Assembly: GCA_002294045.1 (NCBI GenBank)
Contig: DBEP01000060.1
Span: 422 to 23,193 of the forward strand
Source of the DNA: Lachnoclostridium sp. UBA903
GTDB taxonomy: Bacteria; Bacillota; Clostridia; Lachnospirales; Lachnospiraceae
Reading direction: 5' to 3'
Length of the DNA: 22,772 nucleotides
This document shows, piece by piece, positions 7,671-15,501 of this stretch (its first letter is position 1; each line of letters begins with the position of its first letter). The notes below the pieces were generated by a model, which had not been told where the DNA came from, did no database searches, and saw nothing but the letters and a program-made list of their open reading frames with translations. A program made the position numbers and the translations under genes.

Positions 7671-7730
7671 GGTTGAAAGAAACTAACTTTCAGCCTCATG
7701 CGTGTACGCATATGCAGAAATGGGGAAATT
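7671..7730 (+). promoter_or_regulatory. Repeated leader element, copy 1 (EamA transporter)
   Basis: The 60 bases before the transporter's ATG closely match the leader of the flavoprotein reductase gene at 17610-17671 on the other strand. Hairpin 1 pairs 7671-7679 with 7687-7695 (nine pairs, one wobble, loop AAACTAA). Hairpin 2 is ATGCG/CGCAT at 7698-7711. GCAGAAATGG then a G-rich Shine-Dalgarno and AATTATG end both copies. A further hairpin (GGCAGG 7627-7632 with CCTGCC 7647-7652) lies upstream in this copy only. It could be a regulatory RNA or a mobile repeat that carries a ribosome binding site. Confidence 0.65.
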
Positions 7731-8666
7731 ATGAATCAGCAAACAAGCAACAAATACATAAAAGGCCACCTGGCCGCTTTATTTACCGTATTGATCTGGG
7801 GAACTACTTTTATATCAACGAAAGTCCTGTTAAAGGATTTTACACCGGTTGAACTACTTTTTATCCGTTTTATTATCGGTTACCTGGCACTCTTCCTTTC
7901 TTCTCCCCATAAGCTTACAATCAAGGATAAAAAACATGAATTCTTATTTCTGGGTGCCGGTTTAAGCGGTGTTACTTTATATTACCTGCTGGAAAATATG
8001 GCTCTGACTTATACCTATGCCTCCAATGTCGGAATTGTAGTATCCATTGCACCGATTTTTACAGCTGTTTTCGCCCACCTGTTTCTGGACGGCGAAAAAC
8101 TGAAACCGGCTTTTTTTATAGGATTCCTGACGGCAATGGCAGGTATTTTCCTAATCAGTTATAACGGGAGCACCGAAATGAAATTAAATCCTCTTGGAGA
8201 TATCCTATCCGTATTGGCGGCAGTGGTCTGGGGAGTCTATTCCGTATTTGCCAAAAAAATCAGTAACCTGGGATATCCTACCATAACGTCTACCAGAAGA
8301 ATCTTTTTCTACGGTTTGGCATTCATGCTTCCGGTACTATTTTACTTTAAGACGGATATCCGTTTGGAACAGCTTATCAAACCGGTCAATCTGCTAAACA
8401 TTATATATCTGGGACTGGGAGCCTCCGCCCTTTGCTTTGCCTCCTGGAACCTGGCGGCCAAATTACTGGGCGCCGTTAAAGTCAGCTTGTATATTTACAT
8501 CATTCCGGTTATTACCGTGATGGTTTCATTTATTATTCTGCATGAGAGAATAACCGGCATAGCGTCTTTTGGTATTTTACTTACACTATTAGGTTTAATA
8601 TTATCCGAAAGCAATTTTAAATTTAAAAAAGGCCGCTTCCCTTTTTCTAAGAAATTATTGGAATAA
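7731..8666 (+). CDS. EamA/DMT-superfamily transporter
   Basis: A 311-residue membrane protein with about ten hydrophobic segments in two EamA repeats. The first opens with LAALFTVLIWGTTFISTKVLL and the second with ILSVLAAVVWGVYSVFAKK, the usual W-G-x-x-F/S pattern of drug/metabolite transporters. Members export amino acids, nucleobases or other small metabolites; the substrate cannot be told. An ATG at 7698 would add eleven residues but has no ribosome binding site and lies inside the shared leader hairpin, so I prefer 7731, preceded by GGGGAAATT. The gene stands alone downstream of serS and shares its leader with the flavoprotein reductase gene. The C-terminus is lysine-rich. Confidence 0.88.
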   Translation: MNQQTSNKYIKGHLAALFTVLIWGTTFISTKVLLKDFTPVELLFIRFIIGYLALFLSSPHKLTIKDKKHEFLFLGAGLSGVTLYYLLENMALTYTYASNVGIVVSIAPIFTAVFAHLFLDGEKLKPAFFIGFLTAMAGIFLISYNGSTEMKLNPLGDILSVLAAVVWGVYSVFAKKISNLGYPTITSTRRIFFYGLAFMLPVLFYFKTDIRLEQLIKPVNLLNIIYLGLGASALCFASWNLAAKLLGAVKVSLYIYIIPVITVMVSFIILHERITGIASFGILLTLLGLILSESNFKFKKGRFPFSKKLLE

Positions 8667-8793
8667 AATTCCTGGCTGCCGGGTTTTTGCCTTCCATACC
8701 GGTACAGCCCTAATAACCCGGATTATAAACGGCGCGGAGCACTTCCTTATAATTGATTTCACCGGCCGTATATGAATCCGGCATGGTATGACG

Positions 8794-9399
8794 TTATTTT
8801 ATATCCTGTTCCTCACTTAAATGATAAAAACTCGATTCATATTTTTCAACTGCCTGAATCATCAGGTTTTTCAAATTCTTCTCCAGCTCCGCCGGTATTA
8901 CCTTGCTCCCGGAATCAGAGCCTTTATTACCGTATAAATCCGGGTATTCCGGCCAATCAGAAAGCTTGTTATTAACTGATGCATTATAACTATTATCATC
9001 CGGTGTGTAAAGAGCGTCCGTTGCCTTGTTCAACCGGTCCAGTTTGTGAAACGGTATCTTCCCGGCAATTACTTTATTGTTACCGATACGGATTTTGTAT
9101 TCCAGTTCACTGACCGCATACCCATCCGCTGTTCCTTCAACTGCGGACAAACTTTCGCCTGCCGTCCGCTCCCTATGATTCCGCCCGCTAATTGGCGTAT
9201 CCGGATATATTAATTTTTCACGGATTGTACGGCCGCTGGCTGATAAATATCCCGCAAGGAACTTTTCAAAATCCATATTTATTCGGCTTTCCGCATAAAA
9301 TTGTTCCGAATCCTTCAACTTTTCGTCAAAGCGTTTTATAAAATGATGTACCTGTTTACCTTCGTTATCTGCAATTTTAATGTCAATATCTATAACCAT
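8794..9399 (-). CDS. Hypothetical protein, 201 residues
   Basis: I do not recognise this family. The product is hydrophilic with no signal peptide or membrane segment, so probably cytoplasmic. Residues 1-65 (IDIDIKIADNEGKQ ... FEKFLAGYLS) look like a mixed alpha/beta unit. Residues about 95-120 (VSELEYKIRIGNNKVIAGKIPFHKLDRL) look like a second short folded stretch. A polar, Asn/Asp/Ser-rich linker follows, and a C-terminal helix (AELEKNLKNLMIQAVEKYESSF) ends the protein. AGGGTGAG lies a few bases before the ATG. It stands alone and converges with the EamA transporter; the intergenic region behind it contains CCGGGTT and AACCCGG arms (near 8686-8733) without a T-run. Codon use looks ordinary, so it is probably a real gene. 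Confidence 0.6.
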   Translation of the reverse strand: MVIDIDIKIADNEGKQVHHFIKRFDEKLKDSEQFYAESRINMDFEKFLAGYLSASGRTIREKLIYPDTPISGRNHRERTAGESLSAVEGTADGYAVSELEYKIRIGNNKVIAGKIPFHKLDRLNKATDALYTPDDNSYNASVNNKLSDWPEYPDLYGNKGSDSGSKVIPAELEKNLKNLMIQAVEKYESSFYHLSEEQDIK

Positions 9400-9510
9400 C
9401 CGCTCACCCTAAAATTCGTCAATTATTTAAAGGGATTATCGGATAAAATTTAAATTTCAAATACCTTTTTAAGCTGTTTTTTTATTGTCCTGCGGTTTTA
9501 TCACACTGAG

Positions 9511-9539
9511 TTGCAGTTTGCAGGCCATAGTGATATAAT
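9511..9539 (+). promoter_or_regulatory. Sigma-A-like promoter for the Sir2 gene
   Basis: TTGCAG (9511-9516) and TATAAT (9534-9539) are 17 bases apart, about 40 bases before the start codon. Confidence 0.65.
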
Positions 9540-9578
9540 CGTATCAAAAGAAAGATTATTAAACCGGGAGTGATAGCT

Positions 9579-10292
9579 ATGGACTCAGTCGAACAGTTAA
9601 AAGATTGGATTGATCGTTGCAGGCATATTGTTTTTTTTGGTGGAGCAGGGGTATCTACGGAAAGTGGAATTCCTGATTTCCGGAGTGTTGACGGACTGTA
9701 TCATCAAAAATATGATTACCCGCCGGAACAAATACTCAGCCACAGTTTTTTTATTAAGAACCCGGAATATTTTTATAAATTTTACAAGGACAAAATGCTT
9801 TGCCTGGACGCCTTGCCCAATATTACCCATAAAAAACTGGCAGATTTAGAAACTCAGGGTAAAATATCGGCTGTTATTACCCAGAATATTGACGGGTTGC
9901 ATCAAAAAGCCGGAAGCAAACGGGTTCTGGAACTCCACGGTAGTGTACATAGAAATTATTGCACGAAATGCGGCAGCTTCCACGATATCAACAGTATCCT
10001 GGAGGCTCCTTCTGTCCCCCGCTGTGACTGCGGCGGTCTTATCAAACCGGATGTGGTGCTTTATGAAGAAGCCCTTAACGAAAATGTTATGAACCAGGCC
10101 ATGGAAGCTATTATTTCGGCAGATATGCTGATTGTAGCCGGCACTTCCTTATCCGTATATCCGGCAGCCGGATTCATCAGCTATTTTAAAGGCAGCCGCC
10201 TGGTATTAATCAATAAATCCGCAACTCCATATGATTCTTACGCCAATCTGCTACTGCAATGCAGCCTGGGAGAAGTTTTCTCCAAACTCTGA
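9579..10292 (+). CDS. cobB: NAD-dependent protein deacylase, Sir2 family
   Basis: A 237-residue sirtuin that removes acyl groups from protein lysines with cleavage of NAD+. The NAD site GAGVSTESGIPDFRS is at 22-36, TQNIDGLHQKAG at 101-112, and the catalytic His120 is in LELHGS. The zinc site is Cys128, Cys131, Cys149 and Cys151 (CTKC ... CDC). GTSLSVYPAAG at 188-198 and INKS near 211 complete the NAD pocket. The length is normal for bacterial sirtuins. The GTG at 9570 is rejected as start because GGGAG at 9566-9570 is the ribosome binding site for the ATG at 9579. Single-gene unit with its own promoter, convergent with the ArsC-like gene. Confidence 0.95.
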   Translation: MDSVEQLKDWIDRCRHIVFFGGAGVSTESGIPDFRSVDGLYHQKYDYPPEQILSHSFFIKNPEYFYKFYKDKMLCLDALPNITHKKLADLETQGKISAVITQNIDGLHQKAGSKRVLELHGSVHRNYCTKCGSFHDINSILEAPSVPRCDCGGLIKPDVVLYEEALNENVMNQAMEAIISADMLIVAGTSLSVYPAAGFISYFKGSRLVLINKSATPYDSYANLLLQCSLGEVFSKL

Positions 10293-10293
10293 A

Positions 10294-10328
10294 TTTTTCC
10301 TTAAGGTTATTCCGGAACCGGGGAAAAA
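10294..10328. repeat. Inverted repeat between convergent genes
   Basis: TTTTTCC (10294-10300) and GGAAAAA (10322-10328) enclose a second dyad GGTT/AACC (10305-10308, 10316-10319). The T-run is in the 5' arm and the A-run in the 3' arm on both strands, the wrong polarity for a standard terminator. Confidence 0.4.
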
Positions 10329-10353
10329 GCAGGAAGGAAAATAATCCGGCAGT

Positions 10354-10704
10354 TTAAAGCAATACCTGCTCCCATTCTTTCTGTTTAAATCCAACCAGAA
10401 CCTGCTTGTCCATTACAAGAATAGGACGTTTCACCAGCATACCGTCCGTTGACAGAAGCTTAAGCTGTTCCTCTTCGCTCATGCCGGGAAGCTTATCCTT
10501 AAGCGCCATCTCCTTATAAACCAGTCCGCTGGTGTTAAAAAATCTCTTTAAAGGCAATCCGCTTTTTCCATACCATGTTTTCAATTCGTCATAATCCGGC
10601 CGTTCCAGCTTAATATCACGCAAATCATATAAAATCCCGTTATCATCCATCCACTTTTTCGCCGATTGGCAGGTGGTGCACTTAGGATAGCATAAAAATA
10701 ACAT
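10354..10704 (-). CDS. ArsC/Spx-family thioredoxin-fold protein
   Basis: A 116-residue protein of the arsenate reductase/Spx/MgsR fold, matching the family length. The opening FLCYPKCTTCQSAKKWMDDN gives a CxxC at Cys9-Cys12 plus an additional Cys5. LRDIKLERPDYDELKTWY and the RPIL block (VKRPILVMDKQVLVGF), with the conserved Arg before the cis-proline, are standard. CxxC members can be redox-sensing partners of RNA polymerase (Spx) or oxidoreductases; sequence reading alone does not separate these, and arsenate reduction is not implied because no ars genes are nearby. GGGAGG about eight bases before the ATG at 10704 decides the start; the longer frame to 10752 has no such site. Confidence 0.85.
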   Translation of the reverse strand: MLFLCYPKCTTCQSAKKWMDDNGILYDLRDIKLERPDYDELKTWYGKSGLPLKRFFNTSGLVYKEMALKDKLPGMSEEEQLKLLSTDGMLVKRPILVMDKQVLVGFKQKEWEQVLL

Positions 10705-10941
10705 ATTATCATCCTCCCTGTATTTTATTCCCGGAGCGTGTTTGAAAATCACCGCACCGGTGTAAATATAGTATAACTGGTTTGTTTCTGTATTTTACCA
10801 TAAGAACTCCGATTATTCAATAAACAAGGTATCAAACACCGGAGAAAAGTTAGTGTATTTAAAAAAGCCTGTTTCTGCCTGGATGACATTACGCAGTTTT
10901 TTGTAGAATATGCAAAAAATTTGTAGAAGAGACAAATACTG

Positions 10942-10969
10942 TTGTAATAAATTGGAAAAGTTGTATAAT
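10942..10969 (+). promoter_or_regulatory. Sigma-A-like promoter for the holin-like gene
   Basis: TTGTAA (10942-10947) and TATAAT (10964-10969) are 16 bases apart, about 42 bases before the start codon. Confidence 0.6.
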
Positions 10970-11011
10970 AAATATGTTAACATTTATTTTATTTATGAAA
11001 GGAGCCAAGGT

Positions 11012-11401
11012 ATGTGGAGTATAAATGTATTAAATGCTTTTTCTTTATTACAGTCACTTTTTTTGCAGGCTGATGAGGGTGCTGCAGCTTTTTTGCAGGC
11101 ATCTGCCATGCCGCTGAATGATTTTATGTCCTGGGATTTTCTCGGAACCATGGCAGGCGCCGTTGCGGCCACCACTTTAATTGTCCAGTTTTTAAAAATT
11201 CCATTGGATAAGGTATGGAAAATACATACCCGCTATGTGGTTTATTTTATCGCATTCTTACTGCTATTCTTTGTTGAATTATTTACAGGCCGGATAACAT
11301 TTGAACGAACCGTGCTGCTTATGCTGAATGCCATTATTGTTACCATGGCAGCAATGGGCACCTATGAAGTAACCTTTAAGCAGGTGGAAGATAAAAACTA
11401 A
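11012..11401 (+). CDS. Holin-like three-helix membrane protein
   Basis: A 129-residue protein. Residues 1-35 are weakly hydrophobic with a small-residue stretch, then come three membrane segments: FLGTMAGAVAATTLIVQFLK, YVVYFIAFLLLFFVELFTG and VLLMLNAIIVTMAAMGTYEV, with a charged tail KQVEDKN. The pattern of short charged loop IPLDKVWKIHTR after the first helix is like clostridial phage holins, but the family match is from memory and moderate. No endolysin or other phage gene lies nearby, so if it is a holin it is an orphan. AAAGGAG lies about ten bases before the ATG at 11012; the ATG at 10910 is upstream of the promoter and is not used. The secreted beta-helix gene follows after 168 bases. 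Confidence 0.6.
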   Translation: MWSINVLNAFSLLQSLFLQADEGAAAFLQASAMPLNDFMSWDFLGTMAGAVAATTLIVQFLKIPLDKVWKIHTRYVVYFIAFLLLFFVELFTGRITFERTVLLMLNAIIVTMAAMGTYEVTFKQVEDKN

Positions 11402-11416
11402 ATTTTGCGGAGGCTT

Positions 11417-11507
11417 TACATATTATAGTATATGTAAGAATGAATAGTAACATATACCTGTTTAAATCTCCTCCTTTCGTTTACAGGCAGACCGTAATGA
11501 GGTAAAC
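11417..11507 (+). repeat. Dyads upstream of the beta-helix gene
   Basis: An AT-rich dyad TACATA/TATGTA (11417-11422, 11431-11436) lies behind the holin-like gene. GTTTAC (11479-11484) and GTAAAC (11502-11507) form a second inverted repeat that coincides with a possible promoter (TTTACA, 17 bases, TAAACT). The second may be an operator. Confidence 0.35.
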
Positions 11508-11569
11508 TAAAGATATAAAGCGTTAGTATGGAAATAAAACGGAACCCGGGCTGAAAGAGAGGTTAATCT

Positions 11570-12895
11570 ATGAGGCAAAAATTATTAGCCGGCTTAATTT
11601 TATTACTACCTGCAATAATTTTTATATATGGTCAGATTTGTGTCAAAGCGGTATCCGGAAAAGATAAAGTAGTATCCGCCAATCCGGGAGATAATGCAGC
11701 CGACCTTCAAAGACTTCTTGATTTTAACAAATACGGTACTTTTAATTTGACGGTCAAAATACCCGCAGGCAGTTATGACCTTAATAAAGAACTGAGGATT
11801 TACAGCAATACCACCATCCTGGCCGATCCGGATGCAAAATTGCTGAGAAGCCACCAAAGAGGTGCCCTGCTGGCTAATGATTTAAGCAAAGACAGGGGCG
11901 GTTATACCACTTCTGAAAACATAACAATCATAGGCGGTATCTGGGATTCTTATAAAATAGAAGATATGGATAAAGGTACGGAAAGCTTTCGTTTTATTCA
12001 TGCATCCAATATTACCATAAAGGATGCAACTATCTGTAATGTGCCCAACGGCAGTCATCTTATTACATTCGGAGGCGTCAGAAATAGCACCGTTGATAAC
12101 TGCACCCTGTACGGATATAAGGGTACCGCCTTAAAGGAAGCCCTTCAACTGGATATTGCACACAATAATACCATTCTTCCTTCCACCCAGTCCAAAATCC
12201 TTGCTTATGATGACCTGCCCTGCGACGGGATTACTATAACCAACTGTAATATTTACAACTATCCCAGGGCTATCGGTTCCCATACTTCGGTAAAAGGCGT
12301 CTTTCATAAAAATATTGTCATATCCGATAATAATCTCCAGAATCTGGCTGAAGCGGGTATTAAGGCTTTTAATTACGTTAATCTTAAAATTCTCAATAAT
12401 ACCGTCAAAAATGCCGGTATTGGCATACTGGTCTATACTTACATCAATAACCAGTACTATCTGGAAGCGCTGCAAACAACAGAAAAGGAACCACTTCCGG
12501 ATAATTATAATATAATTATTCGGAATAATACCATACAAGACATAAAGGTATTAAAATCGGAAAACGGTAATTTGTGGGGGGATGGTATCCGTACCATCGG
12601 CAATAAGGAAAGGCCTTTAACCGGAGTCACCATTATGGATAATACAATTACCGGAACAGCACGGTACGGTACGTTTCTGCAAGGTACCGTCCAAAGCAGA
12701 ATATCAGATAATACCTTTATCCTGACAGCCAAGAAAGGAATTTATCTCATAAATGGCTGTGATTACTCTGAAATTACGGGCAACATATTGTACAAAACAG
12801 GTGCCGAAGACAGCGGGGAAAGCGGAATCGGGCATTCCGGCTCGGCCCAGGTTACCATAACAGGAAACACTGTAATATCGCCCGGCGAAAACTAG
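11570..12895 (+). CDS. Secreted right-handed parallel beta-helix protein
   Basis: A 441-residue protein with an N-terminal signal sequence or signal anchor (KLLAGLILLLPAIIFIYGQI). After residue 45 it opens like pectate-lyase-superfamily proteins (NPGDNAADLQRLLDFN ... VKIPAGSYDL). Then come many beta-helix rungs of the form N-x-T-I-x-N/G-N-T-I (ENITIIGG, SNITIKDA, DGITITNCNI, VTIMDNTITG, VTITGNTVIS). Such folds occur in polysaccharide lyases, epimerases and surface adhesins. No catalytic residue set can be assigned, so the substrate is open. AGAGAGG lies seven bases before the ATG. The chain ends directly on a beta-helix rung with no cell-wall anchor, so it is probably released or held by its N-terminus. 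A palindromic element begins three bases after the stop. Confidence 0.8.
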   Translation: MRQKLLAGLILLLPAIIFIYGQICVKAVSGKDKVVSANPGDNAADLQRLLDFNKYGTFNLTVKIPAGSYDLNKELRIYSNTTILADPDAKLLRSHQRGALLANDLSKDRGGYTTSENITIIGGIWDSYKIEDMDKGTESFRFIHASNITIKDATICNVPNGSHLITFGGVRNSTVDNCTLYGYKGTALKEALQLDIAHNNTILPSTQSKILAYDDLPCDGITITNCNIYNYPRAIGSHTSVKGVFHKNIVISDNNLQNLAEAGIKAFNYVNLKILNNTVKNAGIGILVYTYINNQYYLEALQTTEKEPLPDNYNIIIRNNTIQDIKVLKSENGNLWGDGIRTIGNKERPLTGVTIMDNTITGTARYGTFLQGTVQSRISDNTFILTAKKGIYLINGCDYSEITGNILYKTGAEDSGESGIGHSGSAQVTITGNTVISPGEN

Positions 12896-12897
12896 TG

Positions 12898-13069
12898 TAC
12901 CGGCAAGTTGATGTCCATATCAATTGCGCAGAATGAATTTCGGGTCTGCAAGGCGGAAGAAGGAGACGTGGCGGTGACAGCAGCAAGTATGCAATAGCAA
13001 GTATACTACGTTGACTGACGGCAACACAACAGATGGAAATTCAGACAAGGCTGTGCCAGCTTGCCGGTA
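12898..13069. repeat. 172-bp palindromic structured element
   Basis: Its ends are a perfect 10-bp inverted repeat, TACCGGCAAG (12898-12907) and CTTGCCGGTA (13060-13069), extendable to 13 pairs with one wobble. Further inward, GCGCAG (12926-12931) pairs with CTGTGC (13051-13056) and GAATTTC (12935-12941) with GAAATTC (13036-13042); TCTG and CAGA continue the stem. The left arm carries a side hairpin TTGAT/ATCAA. The centre has AGCAAGTAT twice and AGTAT/ATACT pairing. It is non-coding and sits between convergent genes. It may be a non-autonomous mobile repeat, a structured RNA or a bidirectional transcription barrier. Confidence 0.7.
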
Positions 13070-13117
13070 AGCTTCATACAGTTTTATTTATTTGGATGTT
13101 CACTGGGGGACAATATT

Positions 13118-15115
13118 TCACAGAATAACTTTCTCGATGGGAACCGGCCTGCTTAATAAGTAGCCCTGTCCGGTCTGGCATTTATATTTTTTGAGAAATT
13201 CCAGCTGGCCTTCCGTCTCAATCCCCTCAGCTACCACCTCATAATTTAAGTCAAGGGCCAGGCTAAGAATTGCTTTTATGATTTTGGCATCCTTTCCGTC
13301 CTCTTCAATACTCTGGATAAAGCTTCTGTCCAGTTTGACCAAATCTATGGGCAGTTCTTTTAAATGAGTCAGAGATGAAAATCCGGTGCCAAAGTCATCC
13401 AGTGCAATTTTCATGCCTAAAATACGAAGTTTCTTTAATCTGTTTACAACATAATTGATGTCCGAAATAATTGCAGTTTCCGTAATTTCAATTATAATAT
13501 GGGTGTAATCCACATCATAGGATAAAAACAGCTTTTCCAGATTATTGAAATTAATTTCACTGCATAAGGATTTGCCGGAAAGATTAATGGATATGGTAAT
13601 ATCATAGTTCCCCATATTCTCAAAAACCTTTTTCTGCTGCAGTGCAGACTCTATAATCCAGAATTCAATCTCATAAATCTGTCCGGTATCTTCCGCAATT
13701 GGAATAAACTTTGATGGCGGTATGAATTTGTTATCATGAAGCCAACGGACCAGAACCTCCAGACCTGTTAAACGGCCGGAAGCCAGATTATACTGAGGCT
13801 GATAATAGAGGATCAGTTCATTTCCAGCCAAGGCATGTTTCAGCATATTGGACAACCTGACATTCTCCGTATTATCCCGCATAATCTCTTTCGAATAAAA
13901 CACGTACTGTCCCTTGCCCTCCTTCTTGGCTTTATACATGGCAATATCCGCGTTTTTAAATAATGCGGTCAGGTCACTGCAGTCCTTGGGATAAATTGAT
14001 ATTCCAATGCTGAGTGTCAGGAAAAATTCATGGTTTGCAGTTTCCCAGGAACTCCCCAGCTCTTTTGTAAGCAACTGCAATTCCTTTTCGATTTTCTCTT
14101 TGCTTCCAGAGGGATAGATAATTGCAAATTCATCCCCGCCCAGCCTTGCTATCCGGTTTTGCTGCTTAATAATATTCCTTAGTTTATCTGCCATATATTG
14201 AAGGAATTGATCCCCGGCAGAATACCCCAGGGTACCGTTCATCTGCTTAAAATTATCAATATCAATATAAACCAGTGCGAATTCCGCATTTCCTTCCATC
14301 AGCCTTTTTACTTCGTTCTCAATAAATATCCGGTTCGGCAGTCCGGTCAGGCGGTCATAATAGGCGGCTTCTTTTAACTTTTCCTCCAAAGCTTTACGGT
14401 CCGTTATGTCCGTTCCAATGGATAAGACTTCCGACGATCTGTTACTATAATTTAACAGGCTGTTATTCCATATTATATCAATTTTCCGATTATCCTTCGT
14501 CAGAAACCGGCTTTCATGATTTCTAATCTGTTTGCCTTGTTTTATCCGGTCATAGTTGTTCACTATTTTGGATTTGTTTTCCTCCTCAATAAATAAATCC
14601 ATCCATTTTTTATGGATGACTTCTTCTTCCGTATAACCGAATACGGCCTGTCCGTACGGATTTAACCGTGTAATCCGCCCTTTTTCATCCCAGGTGCCCA
14701 TTATAACATGGGCGTCCATGAATATTTTTTCATTGAATTTTTTCTGATCGGTCAATTCGCCTTCCATGGATACAAGTTCTTCATAAGCGGCCTCCAGTTC
14801 TTCATAGGTCTCATGTAAATCAGATAAAGTATTTTTCACTCGAACGGCACGCTTCCCGACCAGGCAGAATATCAAAATAATATTAATAACCACGTATATC
14901 CAGCCTTTATAGGTCTGGGCTTCTCTATATCGATTAACATCCTTAACGAATGCATAAAGTATTTCATCGGACAAAATAATCCACACCAATCCAAACAAAC
15001 CATAAATACTTGCTATAATAGAAGCTTCTTTAACAGGATAGATTTTATAATTCCACTTGCGGTCATTTTTATCTCTTTTTTTACATTGTACGCGTTTTTT
15101 ATTATATTTCGACAT
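13118..15115 (-). CDS. Membrane PAS-GGDEF-EAL protein (cyclic-di-GMP turnover)
   Basis: A 665-residue protein: two membrane helices (about 31-50 and 71-88) with a short external loop, a coiled coil (about 95-125), a PAS domain (about 130-240), GGDEF (about 250-410) and EAL (about 420-660). The cyclase motif is canonical, RLGGDEF at 324-330. The inhibitory I-site, normally RxxD, reads KQQN (317-320), so product feedback is probably absent. The EAL motif reads EVL (453-455), but Asn511, Glu543/Glu546, DDFGTG (573-578), Lys594 and Glu633 are kept, so hydrolysis remains possible. The start at 15115 follows AAGGAG by six bases; the ATG at 15160 has no spaced site. The leader holds a hairpin (AGTCCC/GGGACT, 15198-15220) that I could not match to a known c-di-GMP riboswitch. 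Confidence 0.93.
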   Translation of the reverse strand: MSKYNKKRVQCKKRDKNDRKWNYKIYPVKEASIIASIYGLFGLVWIILSDEILYAFVKDVNRYREAQTYKGWIYVVINIILIFCLVGKRAVRVKNTLSDLHETYEELEAAYEELVSMEGELTDQKKFNEKIFMDAHVIMGTWDEKGRITRLNPYGQAVFGYTEEEVIHKKWMDLFIEEENKSKIVNNYDRIKQGKQIRNHESRFLTKDNRKIDIIWNNSLLNYSNRSSEVLSIGTDITDRKALEEKLKEAAYYDRLTGLPNRIFIENEVKRLMEGNAEFALVYIDIDNFKQMNGTLGYSAGDQFLQYMADKLRNIIKQQNRIARLGGDEFAIIYPSGSKEKIEKELQLLTKELGSSWETANHEFFLTLSIGISIYPKDCSDLTALFKNADIAMYKAKKEGKGQYVFYSKEIMRDNTENVRLSNMLKHALAGNELILYYQPQYNLASGRLTGLEVLVRWLHDNKFIPPSKFIPIAEDTGQIYEIEFWIIESALQQKKVFENMGNYDITISINLSGKSLCSEINFNNLEKLFLSYDVDYTHIIIEITETAIISDINYVVNRLKKLRILGMKIALDDFGTGFSSLTHLKELPIDLVKLDRSFIQSIEEDGKDAKIIKAILSLALDLNYEVVAEGIETEGQLEFLKKYKCQTGQGYLLSRPVPIEKVIL

Positions 15116-15266
15116 TTTATGCTCCTTGCTGACAATAATCAAGTCCTGTAAAACATCCATCCTTCGATTATTCTATTACCCTGATTCCGGCAACGGTAGT
15201 CCCCTGCTTATTACGGGACTCATTTCTATATTTTGCTCCTTAATATATAATATTTCTATATTTTAC

Positions 15267-15295
15267 ATTATACTCTTTAATTTTCCAAAATTCAA
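15267..15295 (-). promoter_or_regulatory. Sigma-A-like promoter for the GGDEF-EAL gene
   Basis: On the minus strand TTGAAT (15290-15295) and TATAAT (15267-15272) are 17 bases apart, giving a leader of roughly 145 bases. Confidence 0.6.
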
Positions 15296-15341
15296 CTCTG
15301 TGGGTGGCATTTTTTAGCATGGAAACCTAGTACTTTTTATC

Positions 15342-15501
15342 CATAAGGGTCTGCAAAATTTCCCCTTATGAACAAGAAAGAGTCTGGCTTGCCAGACTCT
15401 GGCGCTGACGCGCCGTCACTTTAGTGACAATCTTCCGTTGGCGCATCATGTACATCCCCGGTCGGGTTTTTATCTCATAGGACGAACTTGCTATGAGATA
15501 A
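15342..15501. repeat. Cluster of five hairpins
   Basis: Successive perfect inverted repeats fill this gap: CATAAGGG/CCCTTATG (15342-15349, 15363-15370); AGAGTCTGGC/GCCAGACTCT (15379-15388, 15391-15400); GGCGC/GCGCC (15401-15414); GTCAC/GTGAC (15415-15428); and TTATCTCATAG/CTATGAGATAA (15470-15480, 15491-15501). No protein-coding frame is credible. Read on the minus strand the second hairpin is followed by TTTCTTGTT and could act as a back-up terminator. The last hairpin recurs in related form at 20647-20677. Confidence 0.7.

Noticed and set aside
10294..10328. The inverted repeat between the Sir2 and ArsC-like genes as a bidirectional terminator.
   Set aside because: The T-run is on the 5' side and the A-run on the 3' side on both strands, opposite to an intrinsic terminator.
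11402..11569. A known riboswitch class in the leader of the beta-helix gene.
   Set aside because: Dyads and a purine-rich end were seen, but no conserved aptamer core I know.
15116..15266. A c-di-GMP riboswitch in the leader of the GGDEF-EAL gene.
   Set aside because: There is a hairpin (AGTCCC/GGGACT) but none of the conserved GEMM-I or class II core sequences could be found.
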